Shown: piece after piece, positions 27,419 to 36,225 of the stretch
How the letters are laid out: every line of letters begins with the position of its first letter
How positions within the stretch are numbered: position 1 is the first letter of the stretch
NCBI GenBank assembly: GCA_965222205.1
Contig: OZ244932.1
Location: 1,612,001-1,676,000 of the forward strand
DNA length: 64,000 bases
Origin: RHLJ01 sp965222205
GTDB taxonomy: Bacteria; Bacteroidota; Rhodothermia; Balneolales; Balneolaceae
Reading direction: 5' to 3'
The notes under the pieces: model-generated
Told to the model about the DNA's origin: nothing
The model's database searches: none
What the model saw: only the letters and a program-made list of their open reading frames with translations
Made by a program: the position numbers and the translations under genes

Positions 27419-28513
27419 TTAGGTAAATTCCGAAATAAGGTAATTCCAACTCTCTTCAACCACTCTGGTGTCTTTGAACGACTTTACCACTGGCTTGCCC
27501 ACTTCTTCCAGTAAAATAAGACGGATCGTTTGATCCTTCACTTTCTTGTCTCTCAACATAAGCCGGGTTAACTCTTCAGTATCGGTTCCAATCTTCTCAA
27601 GGTTCAGGTTATACAATGGCTTGAAGTACTCTAAATCGGTCGCTTCTATAGAAACTCCGCTTTGGTTTGATGCCTTAATTGCGCCAAACATTCCTGCAAA
27701 AACTGACTGACCATGCGAATAATATTTATAATCTCCCTTATGCTCTATTACATGTGCAAAAGTATGTCCAAAATTCAGAAACTCTCTTACACCAGATTCT
27801 TTAACATCTTTGTTAACGATATCTACTTTTATACCGGCACTTTGTTTTATCACCGGAATCCATTCTTTTGGTGATGCAAATTCGTTGTTCTTAGTTAACT
27901 CTTTCAGTCTGGTGAAGAGATCAGGAGCTTCAATCATGGCATACTTAAGTATTTCACTCATTCCATTAACCCATTCTTCTGTGGGAAGAGATTTCAAAAA
28001 ACTGACATCAGCGAATACTGCTTTAGGTTGATAGAACGCACCAATCAGGTTCTTACCAACTTCATGATTAACTCCGGTCTTTCCTCCGATCGAACTATCA
28101 ACCATTGCCAGAAGTGTAGTTGGTAAGTGAATAAGCGGGATACCTCTCAAAACCGATGCTGCAACAAATCCGGCAAGATCTCCTACCACTCCTCCACCAA
28201 CAGCCAGCAACGGAGTGGATCGTTCAACACCGTTCTTAAGGATAAAGTCCACAATACTTGAAAACTGCTCCGTGCTTTTATTATTCTCACCACTTGGCAC
28301 TACATACTTGGTAATTCTTGAGAATTTCTTTTCAAACTCAGATTCTATATAAGAGCTATGATATCGATATACCTTCTCATCAATAATCATAAAAAGCTTA
28401 GATTTATTGAAACGAGAAGCTAGACGTTCAGCTACATCACCCATCAGGTTTTCACCAACGGTAATTGTGTAAGAATCGGTAAATGTTGTTTTTACGGGTA
28501 TAGATTCAGACAT
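27419..28513 (-). CDS. aroB: 3-dehydroquinate synthase
   Basis: Second enzyme of the shikimate pathway, converting DAHP to 3-dehydroquinate with NAD and a divalent metal. The Rossmann and metal-site signatures are present: 'PSGENNKSTEQ', 'AVGGGVVGDLAGFVAA', 'PTTLLAMVDSSIGGKTGVNH', 'LIGAFYQPKAV' and the zinc histidine blocks 'REFLNFGHTFAHVIEH' and 'YYSHGQSVFAGM'. The length of 364 residues is normal. It overlaps aroK by 8 bp, so the two shikimate genes are coupled, and it runs 3 bp before the TamB-like gene. Confidence 0.97.
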   Translation of the reverse strand: MSESIPVKTTFTDSYTITVGENLMGDVAERLASRFNKSKLFMIIDEKVYRYHSSYIESEFEKKFSRITKYVVPSGENNKSTEQFSSIVDFILKNGVERSTPLLAVGGGVVGDLAGFVAASVLRGIPLIHLPTTLLAMVDSSIGGKTGVNHEVGKNLIGAFYQPKAVFADVSFLKSLPTEEWVNGMSEILKYAMIEAPDLFTRLKELTKNNEFASPKEWIPVIKQSAGIKVDIVNKDVKESGVREFLNFGHTFAHVIEHKGDYKYYSHGQSVFAGMFGAIKASNQSGVSIEATDLEYFKPLYNLNLEKIGTDTEELTRLMLRDKKVKDQTIRLILLEEVGKPVVKSFKDTRVVEESWNYLISEFT

Positions 28514-29069
28514 ATCTTGTTAACTTTTCTATCAATTTCAGAGCCTGTCCTTCTTTTGGCTCATCGCCATCGCTTTCTAATGTAACCTGTGCTTGATCAT
28601 AATATTCTATCCGTGATGAATATAAGGCTTTAAGCTCTGTAAACAGAGTTTCACGAGATTTTATTTTACCCTCAGCATTCAGCGCAATAGGTCGTTTCGT
28701 ATTTCTCATTACCCGTTCAACAATTACATCCATCGGAGCTTTAACAAATACCAGTATCCCATGCACTTTTAAGTGATCTACCACCCGTTGATTATGGAGC
28801 GCTCCTCCTCCTAAAGCAACTACCCCTTTAAACTCTCTGGTTAGCTCCAATAAATACTGCCACTCCTTTTCCCGGAAATATGGTTCGCCTTCTTCTTCAA
28901 ATATCTCTTTAATTGATTTTCCTTCCCCTCGTTGAATAACCGAATCAAGATCAACAAATGGCATTTCCAGGTTTTTTGCGATTTCACGACCTATTGCGCT
29001 TTTACCTGACGCCATAAAGCCCGTTAAATAAATACTCCCATCATACTTTTTTAAACGATATTCATTCAT
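28506..29069 (-). CDS. aroK: Shikimate kinase
   Basis: Phosphorylates shikimate at the 3-hydroxyl with ATP. This 187-residue P-loop kinase has Walker A 'GFMASGKSAIGREIA', the shikimate-binding 'FVDLDSVIQRGEGKSI', 'FREKEWQYL', the Walker B-like 'VVALGGGAL' and the lid 'RPIAL'. The alanine in place of glycine at the third position of the P-loop is common in the family. It overlaps aroB by 8 bp downstream and the NFACT gene by 4 bp upstream (ATGA), making a tightly linked unit. Confidence 0.95.
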   Translation of the reverse strand: MNEYRLKKYDGSIYLTGFMASGKSAIGREIAKNLEMPFVDLDSVIQRGEGKSIKEIFEEEGEPYFREKEWQYLLELTREFKGVVALGGGALHNQRVVDHLKVHGILVFVKAPMDVIVERVMRNTKRPIALNAEGKIKSRETLFTELKALYSSRIEYYDQAQVTLESDGDEPKEGQALKLIEKLTRYV

Positions 29070-30643
29070 AGTTCAGGCTTTTCGGGTTTTACCAATTCTA
29101 CTTCTTCTTTTTGAACCACAACGGCTCCGGGAGCTGCTCCTTTAGGTTTTCGAACATATTTTCTTTTAGTGAAAATCACAGGAACCAACTTAGCTCCCTT
29201 TGCCTTGGAATTATAAGCCGCGAAAGATGCTGCTCTTGCAATGGTTTCTTTTGAAGGCATCTCCTTGTTGTTTTCCATTCGCACCACCAAATGAGAACCC
29301 GGCACTCCACGCGCGTGCATCCATACATCTTCTTTATGTGAAAGCTGAACGAGCTTATCGTTGCTTTTTGCATTCTTGCCAATCCAGAGCTGATAGCCGT
29401 TAAGCTCCAGTGTATGAAACGGAAGTGTGCTTTCCTGCTTTTTTGATTTTCCGATTCCAAGGGTATCGATTTCTTTTTGATGCTTTTTCTTCCAGTCGTC
29501 CAAGTCTCTTAGATGAGAAATTTCCTGAAGTTCCTGCTCCATTTTTCGGAGCCGGTTTTGGCGTTCTTCTAATTTTGGAGTTCTTTTTTCTGCTTCTTCA
29601 TAAGATCTCAACGCACTGGATGAGCGGTTATAATAGTGCTCTGCGTTCTCTACTACGGTAAGTTCTTTATCTACTTTAATCTGGATTTCTTTCCCTTCAT
29701 CGTATAAATCAGAAACCGTTAGCGCACTCGTTTCCGGTTTTTCGAGATGTGCATTCGCCATAAGCAAATGACCATATTTCTCATAGATCTCAGCCTTTTC
29801 AATCCCTTTATCTGCCTTGGATAAATTCCGGAGTGATGAATTCAATCGCTTTATATCCCGTTTAATTGCTTTTGAAAATACCCCTTTCTGCTGGGAGAGT
29901 CTTTGATGATGAGCATAATTTTTAAACCGATAAGCGATTAAATCATTTACAGATTTGAATTCTTGCTGAGTATTCAAAGGAAGGGACTCTTCATTAATTA
30001 GTGTAACTACTCCTGAATCTAGCTTCCTGAACACAGGAGCTTCGGCTATTTGTTCGGTTACATTCTTTGCGAACTGAACTACCTCTTCCTTAGTTTTATT
30101 GTTTAAGTCATTCAACTCAATTAAATCACCCAGCTCAGCTCTTGGAAATAACGGATTAGCAGCCAGTATTAATGATTTAGAGTTCTGATGCTCAGGAATA
30201 TTTTTGAAGAGTTCCTGTTTTTTTGGAGAAGGTTCGGGTTTACCGGTTTCATCAAAATCTTTGAACGTTTCTGATATCAAACCATTATTAATCAGTAATG
30301 CATTTGCCTTATTGCTGAAAAGCTTAAAAAGAAGTTTACCACCATTTTCAAATACCAGGGAAATGAGCCTGTCTTTATCCGCTAAATGAATATCTGTGAT
30401 TTTAGCATTATAAATACTCTCAAAAAACAATAACTTATTAGCCTTTTTACCTGGTCGATAGGTATCCAGAAACAAAGCCATATTCCCTGGCGAAGAACTG
30501 AAAATTAATCTGAAACTTTCTCTCTCACCAGCTATATAAAGCTCCAGTAAATTCTTGTAAGGTGTAATAGCCTGCTCTATCACACCTTTCAACAATTTGT
30601 TTTTAAGCTCGCTCTTTAAATATATTAACTCGTAATAATTCAT
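29066..30643 (-). CDS. NFACT-domain ribosome quality control protein (RqcH/Tae2-type)
   Basis: This 525-residue protein matches the bacterial RqcH family, which binds stalled 50S subunits carrying peptidyl-tRNA and directs C-terminal alanine tailing. It has an NFACT-N domain (1-190) with the conserved D91-R92 pair in 'ADKDRLISLV', a HhH-like and long coiled-coil middle (about 270-400), and the NFACT-R (DUF814) domain with 'DVWMHARGVPGSHLVVR'. The C-terminus is short and basic (KYVRKPKGAAPG), without an extra NFACT-C domain. It is the promoter-proximal gene of the aroK-aroB-tamB-rnr block, 37 bp from a divergent gene. Confidence 0.88.
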   Translation of the reverse strand: MNYYELIYLKSELKNKLLKGVIEQAITPYKNLLELYIAGERESFRLIFSSSPGNMALFLDTYRPGKKANKLLFFESIYNAKITDIHLADKDRLISLVFENGGKLLFKLFSNKANALLINNGLISETFKDFDETGKPEPSPKKQELFKNIPEHQNSKSLILAANPLFPRAELGDLIELNDLNNKTKEEVVQFAKNVTEQIAEAPVFRKLDSGVVTLINEESLPLNTQQEFKSVNDLIAYRFKNYAHHQRLSQQKGVFSKAIKRDIKRLNSSLRNLSKADKGIEKAEIYEKYGHLLMANAHLEKPETSALTVSDLYDEGKEIQIKVDKELTVVENAEHYYNRSSSALRSYEEAEKRTPKLEERQNRLRKMEQELQEISHLRDLDDWKKKHQKEIDTLGIGKSKKQESTLPFHTLELNGYQLWIGKNAKSNDKLVQLSHKEDVWMHARGVPGSHLVVRMENNKEMPSKETIARAASFAAYNSKAKGAKLVPVIFTKRKYVRKPKGAAPGAVVVQKEEVELVKPEKPEL

Positions 30644-30680
30644 TGCTTTTATATAAGTGTGAAAGTTATAAACACTAACT

Positions 30681-31334
30681 ATGCACTATCCGATTTTTAA
30701 GTCTATTGTTAACACCGTTGATACTCAACTGGATAAACGGGGAATAAATAGCCGGAAATTTAAAACCTGGGAAGATAATAAGATAAATGCCATTGGCTTG
30801 GAACTTATTATCGATTTAGAAAAAACATCGGACTTCATGAAATCCCTTTCCATCAATTTTGATTGGGATAGTTTCAGGGAAACTACTGTAGCAAGACAAT
30901 TAAAAGGAATGGAAGAGCATCCGTTTTTAAAAATTGAACGCCTTTCGAAAACACCGGTAAGCCCCACTATTGATATCGAGATGGCCTGGCTTTTTGATAT
31001 TGATGTATGCCAGCCTGAAGCTCCGGGTAAAGAAGGAAATTACAGGATCGAACAAGCCAGTAAATGGATGGAAGCCATCAGTAAGGACATAAATACCCTT
31101 CTTAAAGACGAAAATGTCATCACACGCTGGCATATTGAAATCGAGGGAGATGAAAACGGTAAATACCTGTCTGCAATTAATTTAATCTCCTATTTCGAAT
31201 ACGACCTTTCTGCTCCAACTACCATTATTGAAATAAATAGTCTGGTTAGCAGACGTATGCAGGAACTCCTGTTACGAGCCAGCCGGGTCATCCACAGATG
31301 CGATGATGTGCTGAAAGAAACAGTAGCTGCTTAA
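30681..31334 (+). CDS. Hypothetical protein, 217 residues
   Basis: A soluble protein without signal peptide or membrane helix. Features visible are 'YPIFKSIVNTVDTQLDKRGI' at the N-terminus, a central segment (NFDWDSFRETTVARQLKG), 'IDIEMAWLFDIDVCQPE', and a helical C-terminal end 'VSRRMQELLLRASRVIHRC'. I do not recognise a family or catalytic motif. It is the only plus-strand gene in this stretch and faces a terminator that serves the opposite strand. Even composition and a complete ATG-to-TAA frame support a real gene. Confidence 0.7.
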   Translation: MHYPIFKSIVNTVDTQLDKRGINSRKFKTWEDNKINAIGLELIIDLEKTSDFMKSLSINFDWDSFRETTVARQLKGMEEHPFLKIERLSKTPVSPTIDIEMAWLFDIDVCQPEAPGKEGNYRIEQASKWMEAISKDINTLLKDENVITRWHIEIEGDENGKYLSAINLISYFEYDLSAPTTIIEINSLVSRRMQELLLRASRVIHRCDDVLKETVAA

Positions 31335-31335
31335 A

Positions 31336-31363
31336 ACAAAAAAGGCTCCGAATATCGGAGCCT
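31336..31363 (-). terminator. Rho-independent terminator for the bS22-like/HU side
   Basis: AGGCTCCGA-ATA-TCGGAGCCT is a perfect 9+9 hairpin with a 3-base loop at 31343-31363. On the minus strand it is followed by TTTTTTGTTTT. It lies just after the stop of the 30-codon ribosomal protein gene. On the plus strand the hairpin is not followed by T residues, so it terminates minus-strand transcription. Confidence 0.85.
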
Positions 31364-31368
31364 GAAAA

Positions 31369-31461
31369 TTACTTTTTCTTCTTGTGCCTGTTTTTTCTCA
31401 GACGCTTCTTGCGCTTGTGCTTAGCTATTTTTGCGCGTTTTCTTTTTTTACCACTTGGCAT
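31369..31461 (-). CDS. AURKAIP1/COX24-domain small basic ribosomal protein (mS38/bS22-like)
   Basis: A 30-codon gene too short for usual gene finding. The peptide starts MPSGKKRKRAKIAKHKRKKR and ends with LRKNRHKKKK. More than half of the residues are lysine or arginine. The H-K-R-K-K-R-L-R-K core is the hallmark of the AURKAIP1/COX24 family, related to mitochondrial mS38 and the actinobacterial small-subunit protein bS22, which sit against 16S rRNA. It starts with ATG, ends with TAA and is followed at once by a strong terminator. It lies about 90 bp downstream of HU on the same strand, so the two may be co-expressed. Confidence 0.82.
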   Translation of the reverse strand: MPSGKKRKRAKIAKHKRKKRLRKNRHKKKK

Positions 31462-31549
31462 AAATAATCACCTAAGATCTTAGATTATTTTGTTTTTGTT
31501 CGAACAGTTGATAAAAATAAGAACTTTTCGAAGGTTTTCTAAATCAAAT

Positions 31550-31837
31550 TTAAACCGACATTGCCTCATTAACAGCTTCCTTAAAATCTTTAGACATCTT
31601 GAGAACAGGTGCATACTGCTCAGGAACAATCACTTCAACATTCGTTTTTGGATTCCTGGCAACTCGTTGTGCTCTTTTCACCACTTTAAAACTCCCGAAT
31701 CCTCTTAACTCAATAGTTTCTCCGCGCTTCATTGCATCAATTACGGTTTCCATAAAACCGTTTACTACAGCTTCTGTTTCTACTTTTGTTAGCCCTACTG
31801 AGGATGATATTACATCTACTATATCTGCTTTAGTCAT
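31550..31837 (-). CDS. hup: HU/IHF-family DNA-binding protein
   Basis: A 95-residue histone-like protein. Characteristic segments are 'MTKADIVDVISSSVGLTKVE', 'FMETVIDAMKRGETIELRGF', 'GSFKVVKRAQRVARNPKTN' and 'PVLKMSKDFKEAVN'. The beta-arm carries the conserved R-N-P-K. It binds and bends DNA as a dimer and shapes the nucleoid. Which paralogue it is (HU alpha, beta or IHF) cannot be decided. It has its own upstream region of nearly 180 bp shared with the divergent symporter gene. Confidence 0.92.
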   Translation of the reverse strand: MTKADIVDVISSSVGLTKVETEAVVNGFMETVIDAMKRGETIELRGFGSFKVVKRAQRVARNPKTNVEVIVPEQYAPVLKMSKDFKEAVNEAMSV

Positions 31838-32015
31838 ATTTTTAGGTATTTATTAACTCCTTACAATCTGTATTCCACTTTGCAACATAATAAAAAAACG
31901 AAATCGTTCATTTTCAATGTCCAAGAAAAACAAAATCCAAATGTAATCTGAGCATAATGTTTGCAAAATGTTTTTTACTTTGCGCCCTTCAAAATCAAAA
32001 TTAAAAATCTAGTGC

Positions 32016-33653
32016 ATGGAAACGTTTGAGAATATTGTTGGTACCCTGAATGACTTAGTATGGAGTACTCCCACCTATTTCCCCTTTATGGTAGCTGTCC
32101 TTTTGAGCTTTGGAATTTTTATTACGCTACGCTTAGGGTTTGTACAGGTTAGAAGATTTAAGCATGGTATTCTTTCGGTAATGGGTAAATACGATCATCC
32201 CGATGCTGTGGGTGATGTAAACCATTTTCAGGCACTAACCACTGCCCTTTCTGCAACTGTCGGAATTGGTAACATTGCAGGTGTGGCAATTGCAATTCAC
32301 TATGGCGGGCCGGGTGCACTTTTCTGGATGTGGATTACAGCCTTTTTTGGGATGGCTATTAAATACACAGAATGTACTCTTGCTGTTAAATATCGTATTC
32401 AAAATGAAGATGGCTCTGTTTCCGGCGGTCCCATGTATTATATCGAAAAAGGCTTAGGCGAAAACTGGAAATGGCTTGCCGTTTTCTTTGCTGCCATGGC
32501 GGTAATCTGTTCCTTTTTAACAGGAAATGCCGTTCAGGCAAATACCGTTGCTGACACGCTTAAAAGCACCTTTCTTGTTCCCGGATGGATTACAGGTTTA
32601 GTTACTGCTTCTTTAGTTGGAGTTGTGATAATTGGGGGAATCAAAAGAATTGGAAAAGTAACAGCCAGCCTGATGCCCGTTATGGCTATCATTTATGTAC
32701 TTGGAGCTTTGATTATTCTTCTTCTTAATTACGAGAAAGTAATTCCGGCTTTTGGAACCATTTTAGAATATGCTTTCACTCCTAAAGCAGGTGCTTTTGG
32801 GGTAGGTTCAGGACTTTTCCTCACAACATTAGTTTGGGGGATCAAACGTGGATTATTCTCTAACGAAGCCGGCCAGGGATCGGCTCCTATTGCCCACGGT
32901 GCAGCAAAAACTAAAGAACCTGTTCGTGAGGGTGTGGTAGCTTTACTTGAACCATTCATTGATACACTTGTTGTTTGTACCATGACAGGGCTTGTAATTG
33001 TAAGTACCGGAGTATGGGATCAGAAACACGACCTGCCTTTTACCTCAAATGCACTGGAAACAGAAATTGTAGTTGATTCCGGAAACAAGATCATGTTTGA
33101 GGATGGACTGCCAACCAATGGTAGTCTTATTCGAAACGATCACGAGATGGGCGTTTTTTATGTAGATGAAGCCCGCACCGAAACTTTTGAGGGAACAATG
33201 CAAAAACTCGACGACGGTGGGGTTGTAATCACCGGTGCCGATGGATCTGAAATTGCAATGCTTCATTCCAGCATCGTGGAAAATGGAGCTCCTCTAACCG
33301 CAATCGCCTTCGAGAAAGGACTCGCCCCACTCTTTGGTGGTGGGAAGTACATCGTAACGATTTGTGTGATTTTGTTCGGGGTTTCCACCGCCATAAGCTG
33401 GAGTTATTATGGAGATCGTTCCATTCAATATCTGGCTGGTGATAAATCCATTATCTACTATAAAATGGTGTACCTGGTCATGCACTTTATCGGTGCGGTA
33501 CTGGCTCTGGAAACGGTCTGGGCAATCGGTGATATCGCACTTGGTTTGATGACCTTCCCTAATATTATTGCCTTGTTTGCTCTTTCCGGTGTAGTAGCAA
33601 CGGCCAGTAAAACCTACTTTGCAAAAATGAAGGAGCTTGAATCTGATAATTGA
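32016..33653 (+). CDS. Alanine/glycine:cation symporter (AGCS family)
   Basis: A 545-residue secondary transporter taking up alanine or glycine with sodium or protons. Conserved blocks are 'ATVGIGNIAGVAIAIHYGGP', 'GMAIKYTECTLAVKYR', 'GGPMYYIEKGLG', 'FSNEAGQGSAPIAHGAAKT' and 'ISWSYYGDRS'. There are about ten to eleven helices. The loop between the 'CTMTGLVIVSTGVW' helix and the next one carries roughly 95 extra hydrophilic residues (DLPFTSN... to ...AFEKGLAPL), longer than in E. coli-type members. It starts with ATG at 32016 and is followed by upp after 1 bp. Confidence 0.92.
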   Translation: METFENIVGTLNDLVWSTPTYFPFMVAVLLSFGIFITLRLGFVQVRRFKHGILSVMGKYDHPDAVGDVNHFQALTTALSATVGIGNIAGVAIAIHYGGPGALFWMWITAFFGMAIKYTECTLAVKYRIQNEDGSVSGGPMYYIEKGLGENWKWLAVFFAAMAVICSFLTGNAVQANTVADTLKSTFLVPGWITGLVTASLVGVVIIGGIKRIGKVTASLMPVMAIIYVLGALIILLLNYEKVIPAFGTILEYAFTPKAGAFGVGSGLFLTTLVWGIKRGLFSNEAGQGSAPIAHGAAKTKEPVREGVVALLEPFIDTLVVCTMTGLVIVSTGVWDQKHDLPFTSNALETEIVVDSGNKIMFEDGLPTNGSLIRNDHEMGVFYVDEARTETFEGTMQKLDDGGVVITGADGSEIAMLHSSIVENGAPLTAIAFEKGLAPLFGGGKYIVTICVILFGVSTAISWSYYGDRSIQYLAGDKSIIYYKMVYLVMHFIGAVLALETVWAIGDIALGLMTFPNIIALFALSGVVATASKTYFAKMKELESDN

Positions 33654-33654
33654 T

Positions 33655-34281
33655 ATGGAGAATGTCCTCGAAATAAAGCATCCCATCATTGATCGGTATC
33701 TCACCTTTCTAAGAGATAAAAATACAAGCACGGCGGTATTCCGTCGTGCAATGTCTAATATAGGAGTGATACTTGCTTATCACTCCCTCTCGGATTTACC
33801 TCTGAAAGAAACTGTAATCGAAACACCAATCCAGAAAACAAAAGGCTATGTTCCTGGTCCGGAAGTTGTTGTGATTCCAATACTCAGAGCTGGTTTAAGT
33901 CTTGTTGATGGAATTATAAACTTTATGCCAGACGCCAAAGTTGGTCATGTAGGTGTTTACAGGGATGAAGAAACTCATCAACCGGTAAATTACTACGACA
34001 ACTTACCTGTGGGAATTAAGGATGCCTACAACCTGGTAGTTGATCCGATGCTCGCAACAGGTGGAAGTGGTAGCCATGCAATCAAATTCCTGAAAGAAAA
34101 CGGAGCTACCAATATCAAGTTTGTGTGTTTGATTGCTGCCCCTGAAGGTATTGAAAGGCTACAACAAGATCACCCCGATGTGCCGATAATAACAGCGGCC
34201 ATCGACGAAAAACTAAACGAGAATGCCTACATCGTGCCTGGACTTGGTGATGCGGGAGACCGTTATTTTGGTACGATTTAG
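33655..34281 (+). CDS. upp: Uracil phosphoribosyltransferase
   Basis: Salvages uracil to UMP with PRPP. The 208-residue protein has 'EIKHPIIDRYLTFLRDKNT', 'PILRAGLSLVDG', 'VGVYRDEETHQPV' and the PRPP loop 'VVDPMLATGGSGSHAI', followed by 'PGLGDAGDRYFGT' at the C-terminus. I chose the ATG at 33655 (MENVLEIKHP), 1 bp after the symporter stop; the open frame extends 18 bp further but would overlap the symporter. The lptC frame begins inside its last 32 bases. Confidence 0.95.
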   Translation: MENVLEIKHPIIDRYLTFLRDKNTSTAVFRRAMSNIGVILAYHSLSDLPLKETVIETPIQKTKGYVPGPEVVVIPILRAGLSLVDGIINFMPDAKVGHVGVYRDEETHQPVNYYDNLPVGIKDAYNLVVDPMLATGGSGSHAIKFLKENGATNIKFVCLIAAPEGIERLQQDHPDVPIITAAIDEKLNENAYIVPGLGDAGDRYFGTI

Positions 34282-34819
34282 CCTTATACCCGGACTTATT
34301 TTTTCTCTTTTCGTCTTATCTTGCTCGAACCTCTCTGAGTACGACAATCAGCAAATTAAAGAAGCCCTGGCTGATTCAATCCTTAGCACTACAGAAAGCT
34401 GGGATGTAAATATGAATATCATTGAAGATGGAATACGAATCCTCAATTTAAAAGGTGATTACGCGTTCACTATCAAACAAACTGATTTACACGAAACCAG
34501 AATTAGTGGCCCGGTGCTTATCAAAATTTTTAAAGAAAACGGACAACTCAAAAGTACCGTTACCTGTGACAGTGCTCTTTATAAACCTGATGATGCCCAA
34601 TTCGAAATGTTTGGGGAAGTGCGCGTGATTACCGAAGATGGACGAAAACTGAGTTCCAAATATCTGAAATGGGAGCGAAAAATAGATCAGGTAAGTACTC
34701 CCGAATTTGTCATCTTCATTTCCCCTCCTGATAGCATTGCTGCCAATGGATTTTATGGGGACACTGATCTTACAAACTATACCTTAAACGAAGGCGGCGG
34801 TCAGGTGGTCATTGATTGA
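34250..34819 (+). CDS. lptC: LPS export protein LptC, lipoprotein form
   Basis: LptC links the inner-membrane LPS extractor to the periplasmic LptA bridge. The protein (189 residues from ATG 34250) starts with a hydrophobic signal and lipobox (LFVLSC), as in Bacteroidota-type LptC lipoproteins. It then shows beta-jellyroll features ('HETRISGPVLIKIFKENGQ', 'TCDSALYKPDDAQFEMFGEV', 'LSSKYLKWERKIDQV'). The start inside upp is uncertain: a TTG at 34268 gives a better-sized signal peptide. Its stop overlaps the lptA-like start by 4 bp. Confidence 0.85.
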   Translation: MRETVILVRFSLIPGLIFSLFVLSCSNLSEYDNQQIKEALADSILSTTESWDVNMNIIEDGIRILNLKGDYAFTIKQTDLHETRISGPVLIKIFKENGQLKSTVTCDSALYKPDDAQFEMFGEVRVITEDGRKLSSKYLKWERKIDQVSTPEFVIFISPPDSIAANGFYGDTDLTNYTLNEGGGQVVID

Positions 34820-36225
34820 GTAAACTCATCAAACATAGTATTTCCATTCTTATTCTCTCAGCTATTTTCCCGAAGGATGCCTTAGCTCAGAATATCGTTA
34901 CCCTTCAACGATTTGACTCCGCACAAATGACCACTATAGAAGGAGAAAGCATCCGAAAAATCTATAATGCCACGATGAGCCTTGGCGATGTTACCATGGT
35001 GTGCGATAGTGCCTGGCAATTCCTGAATAAAAATGAACTAAGAGCCTTCGGCAATATCCAGATTGATACTTCTACCGAAAATATCTGGACAGACACACTG
35101 TATTATTACACCAATCAGGATTTAAGTAAACTGCGCGGACGAGTAATTATCAAACAGGACAGCACAACTCTTTTCGGTAACAAAGTGGATTATAACTTTG
35201 CTACTAAAGTCGCTTATTTTGTAGATGGAATACGCTTAGAAGACGATCAAGGAGTCCTCAAAGCTTTAACCGGAACCTATTTCCAAAATCAGGATAGTGC
35301 CATTTTCAGAAACCAGGTCCAGATTTCTGACTCCGCGCAGTATGCCGAAGGGGACAGTTTATTCATCAACCGAGAGCGGGAATATTTGCAGTTGTATAGC
35401 AATGTGTTTGTGATAGATAGTACCAACAACGGACTACTAACCGGCGATTACCTGGAAGCCGACTCACTCGGCCGCAGATACGTTAATGGAAACGGATACC
35501 TGCGAAATATTGAAGAAGATTCCACTTCGTCTGACACAACGCATATCTACGCTAATGAGCTGCTGATGATTGAAAATGATTCTGTTTCGACGATAAGCGG
35601 CTTTGGGGAAGTATCTGTTTGGTCTATTAATTTTTCCTCTCTTTCCGACTCTCTTTTTTATGACAGTGATACAGAACTATTCGAATTAGATGGAACACCT
35701 CTTGCATGGCACAAAAACATCCAGCTTTCAGGACCTTTTATCTCTGTTCAGATGGACAGTAGCGAAGTACAGGAACTACGTTCTTATGTCGGAGCCCTTG
35801 CTGTGCAGGAAGATTCCACAACTGGCAGGCTTCATCAACTCAAAGGAGATTCTCTGTTTGCCTATTTCGACAGTGGCTCTGTTTCCGAAATTCTGATGTA
35901 CCCGAACAGCGTAGTTCTATACCATACCAAAAACGATGCCGGTGAACCCGACGGAGCTATGGAAAGCACATCCCCTAAAACCATTTTATACTTTCGAAAC
36001 GGAGAACTCGCCCAGGCAAAAATGGGTCAAAACCGTGGTTTCTTCCTCCCGGAATACGAAGGATTAATTGAACGAAGGCTGGATGGGTTTCAATGGAACC
36101 CTGAGCTTCGACCAGAAAAAGCAACTCTTGTACCTCAGCCAAAATGGGATTCAATCCCAAAAGAACGACCTTTTATACTACCGAGACGGTTTGTTCAGTT
36201 CATCACTGAGTCTAAAGAAAACTAA
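34816..36225 (+). CDS. OstA/LptA-like periplasmic LPS transport protein
   Basis: A 469-residue exported protein with OstA repeats. The signal peptide (ISILILSAIFPKDALA|Q) is followed by at least two copies of the OstA unit. One has 'VTMVCDSAWQFLNKNELRAF' and a later one has 'AFRN'-type strands around 'DSAIFRNQVQISDSAQY', with the recurrent D-S-A or D-T-L-Y motifs. It is much longer than E. coli LptA (about 185) and resembles the long OstA-like proteins of Bacteroidota. The start is a TTG overlapping the lptC stop (TTGA). It ends 4 bp into the convergent M15 gene. Confidence 0.85.
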   Translation: MSKLIKHSISILILSAIFPKDALAQNIVTLQRFDSAQMTTIEGESIRKIYNATMSLGDVTMVCDSAWQFLNKNELRAFGNIQIDTSTENIWTDTLYYYTNQDLSKLRGRVIIKQDSTTLFGNKVDYNFATKVAYFVDGIRLEDDQGVLKALTGTYFQNQDSAIFRNQVQISDSAQYAEGDSLFINREREYLQLYSNVFVIDSTNNGLLTGDYLEADSLGRRYVNGNGYLRNIEEDSTSSDTTHIYANELLMIENDSVSTISGFGEVSVWSINFSSLSDSLFYDSDTELFELDGTPLAWHKNIQLSGPFISVQMDSSEVQELRSYVGALAVQEDSTTGRLHQLKGDSLFAYFDSGSVSEILMYPNSVVLYHTKNDAGEPDGAMESTSPKTILYFRNGELAQAKMGQNRGFFLPEYEGLIERRLDGFQWNPELRPEKATLVPQPKWDSIPKERPFILPRRFVQFITESKEN

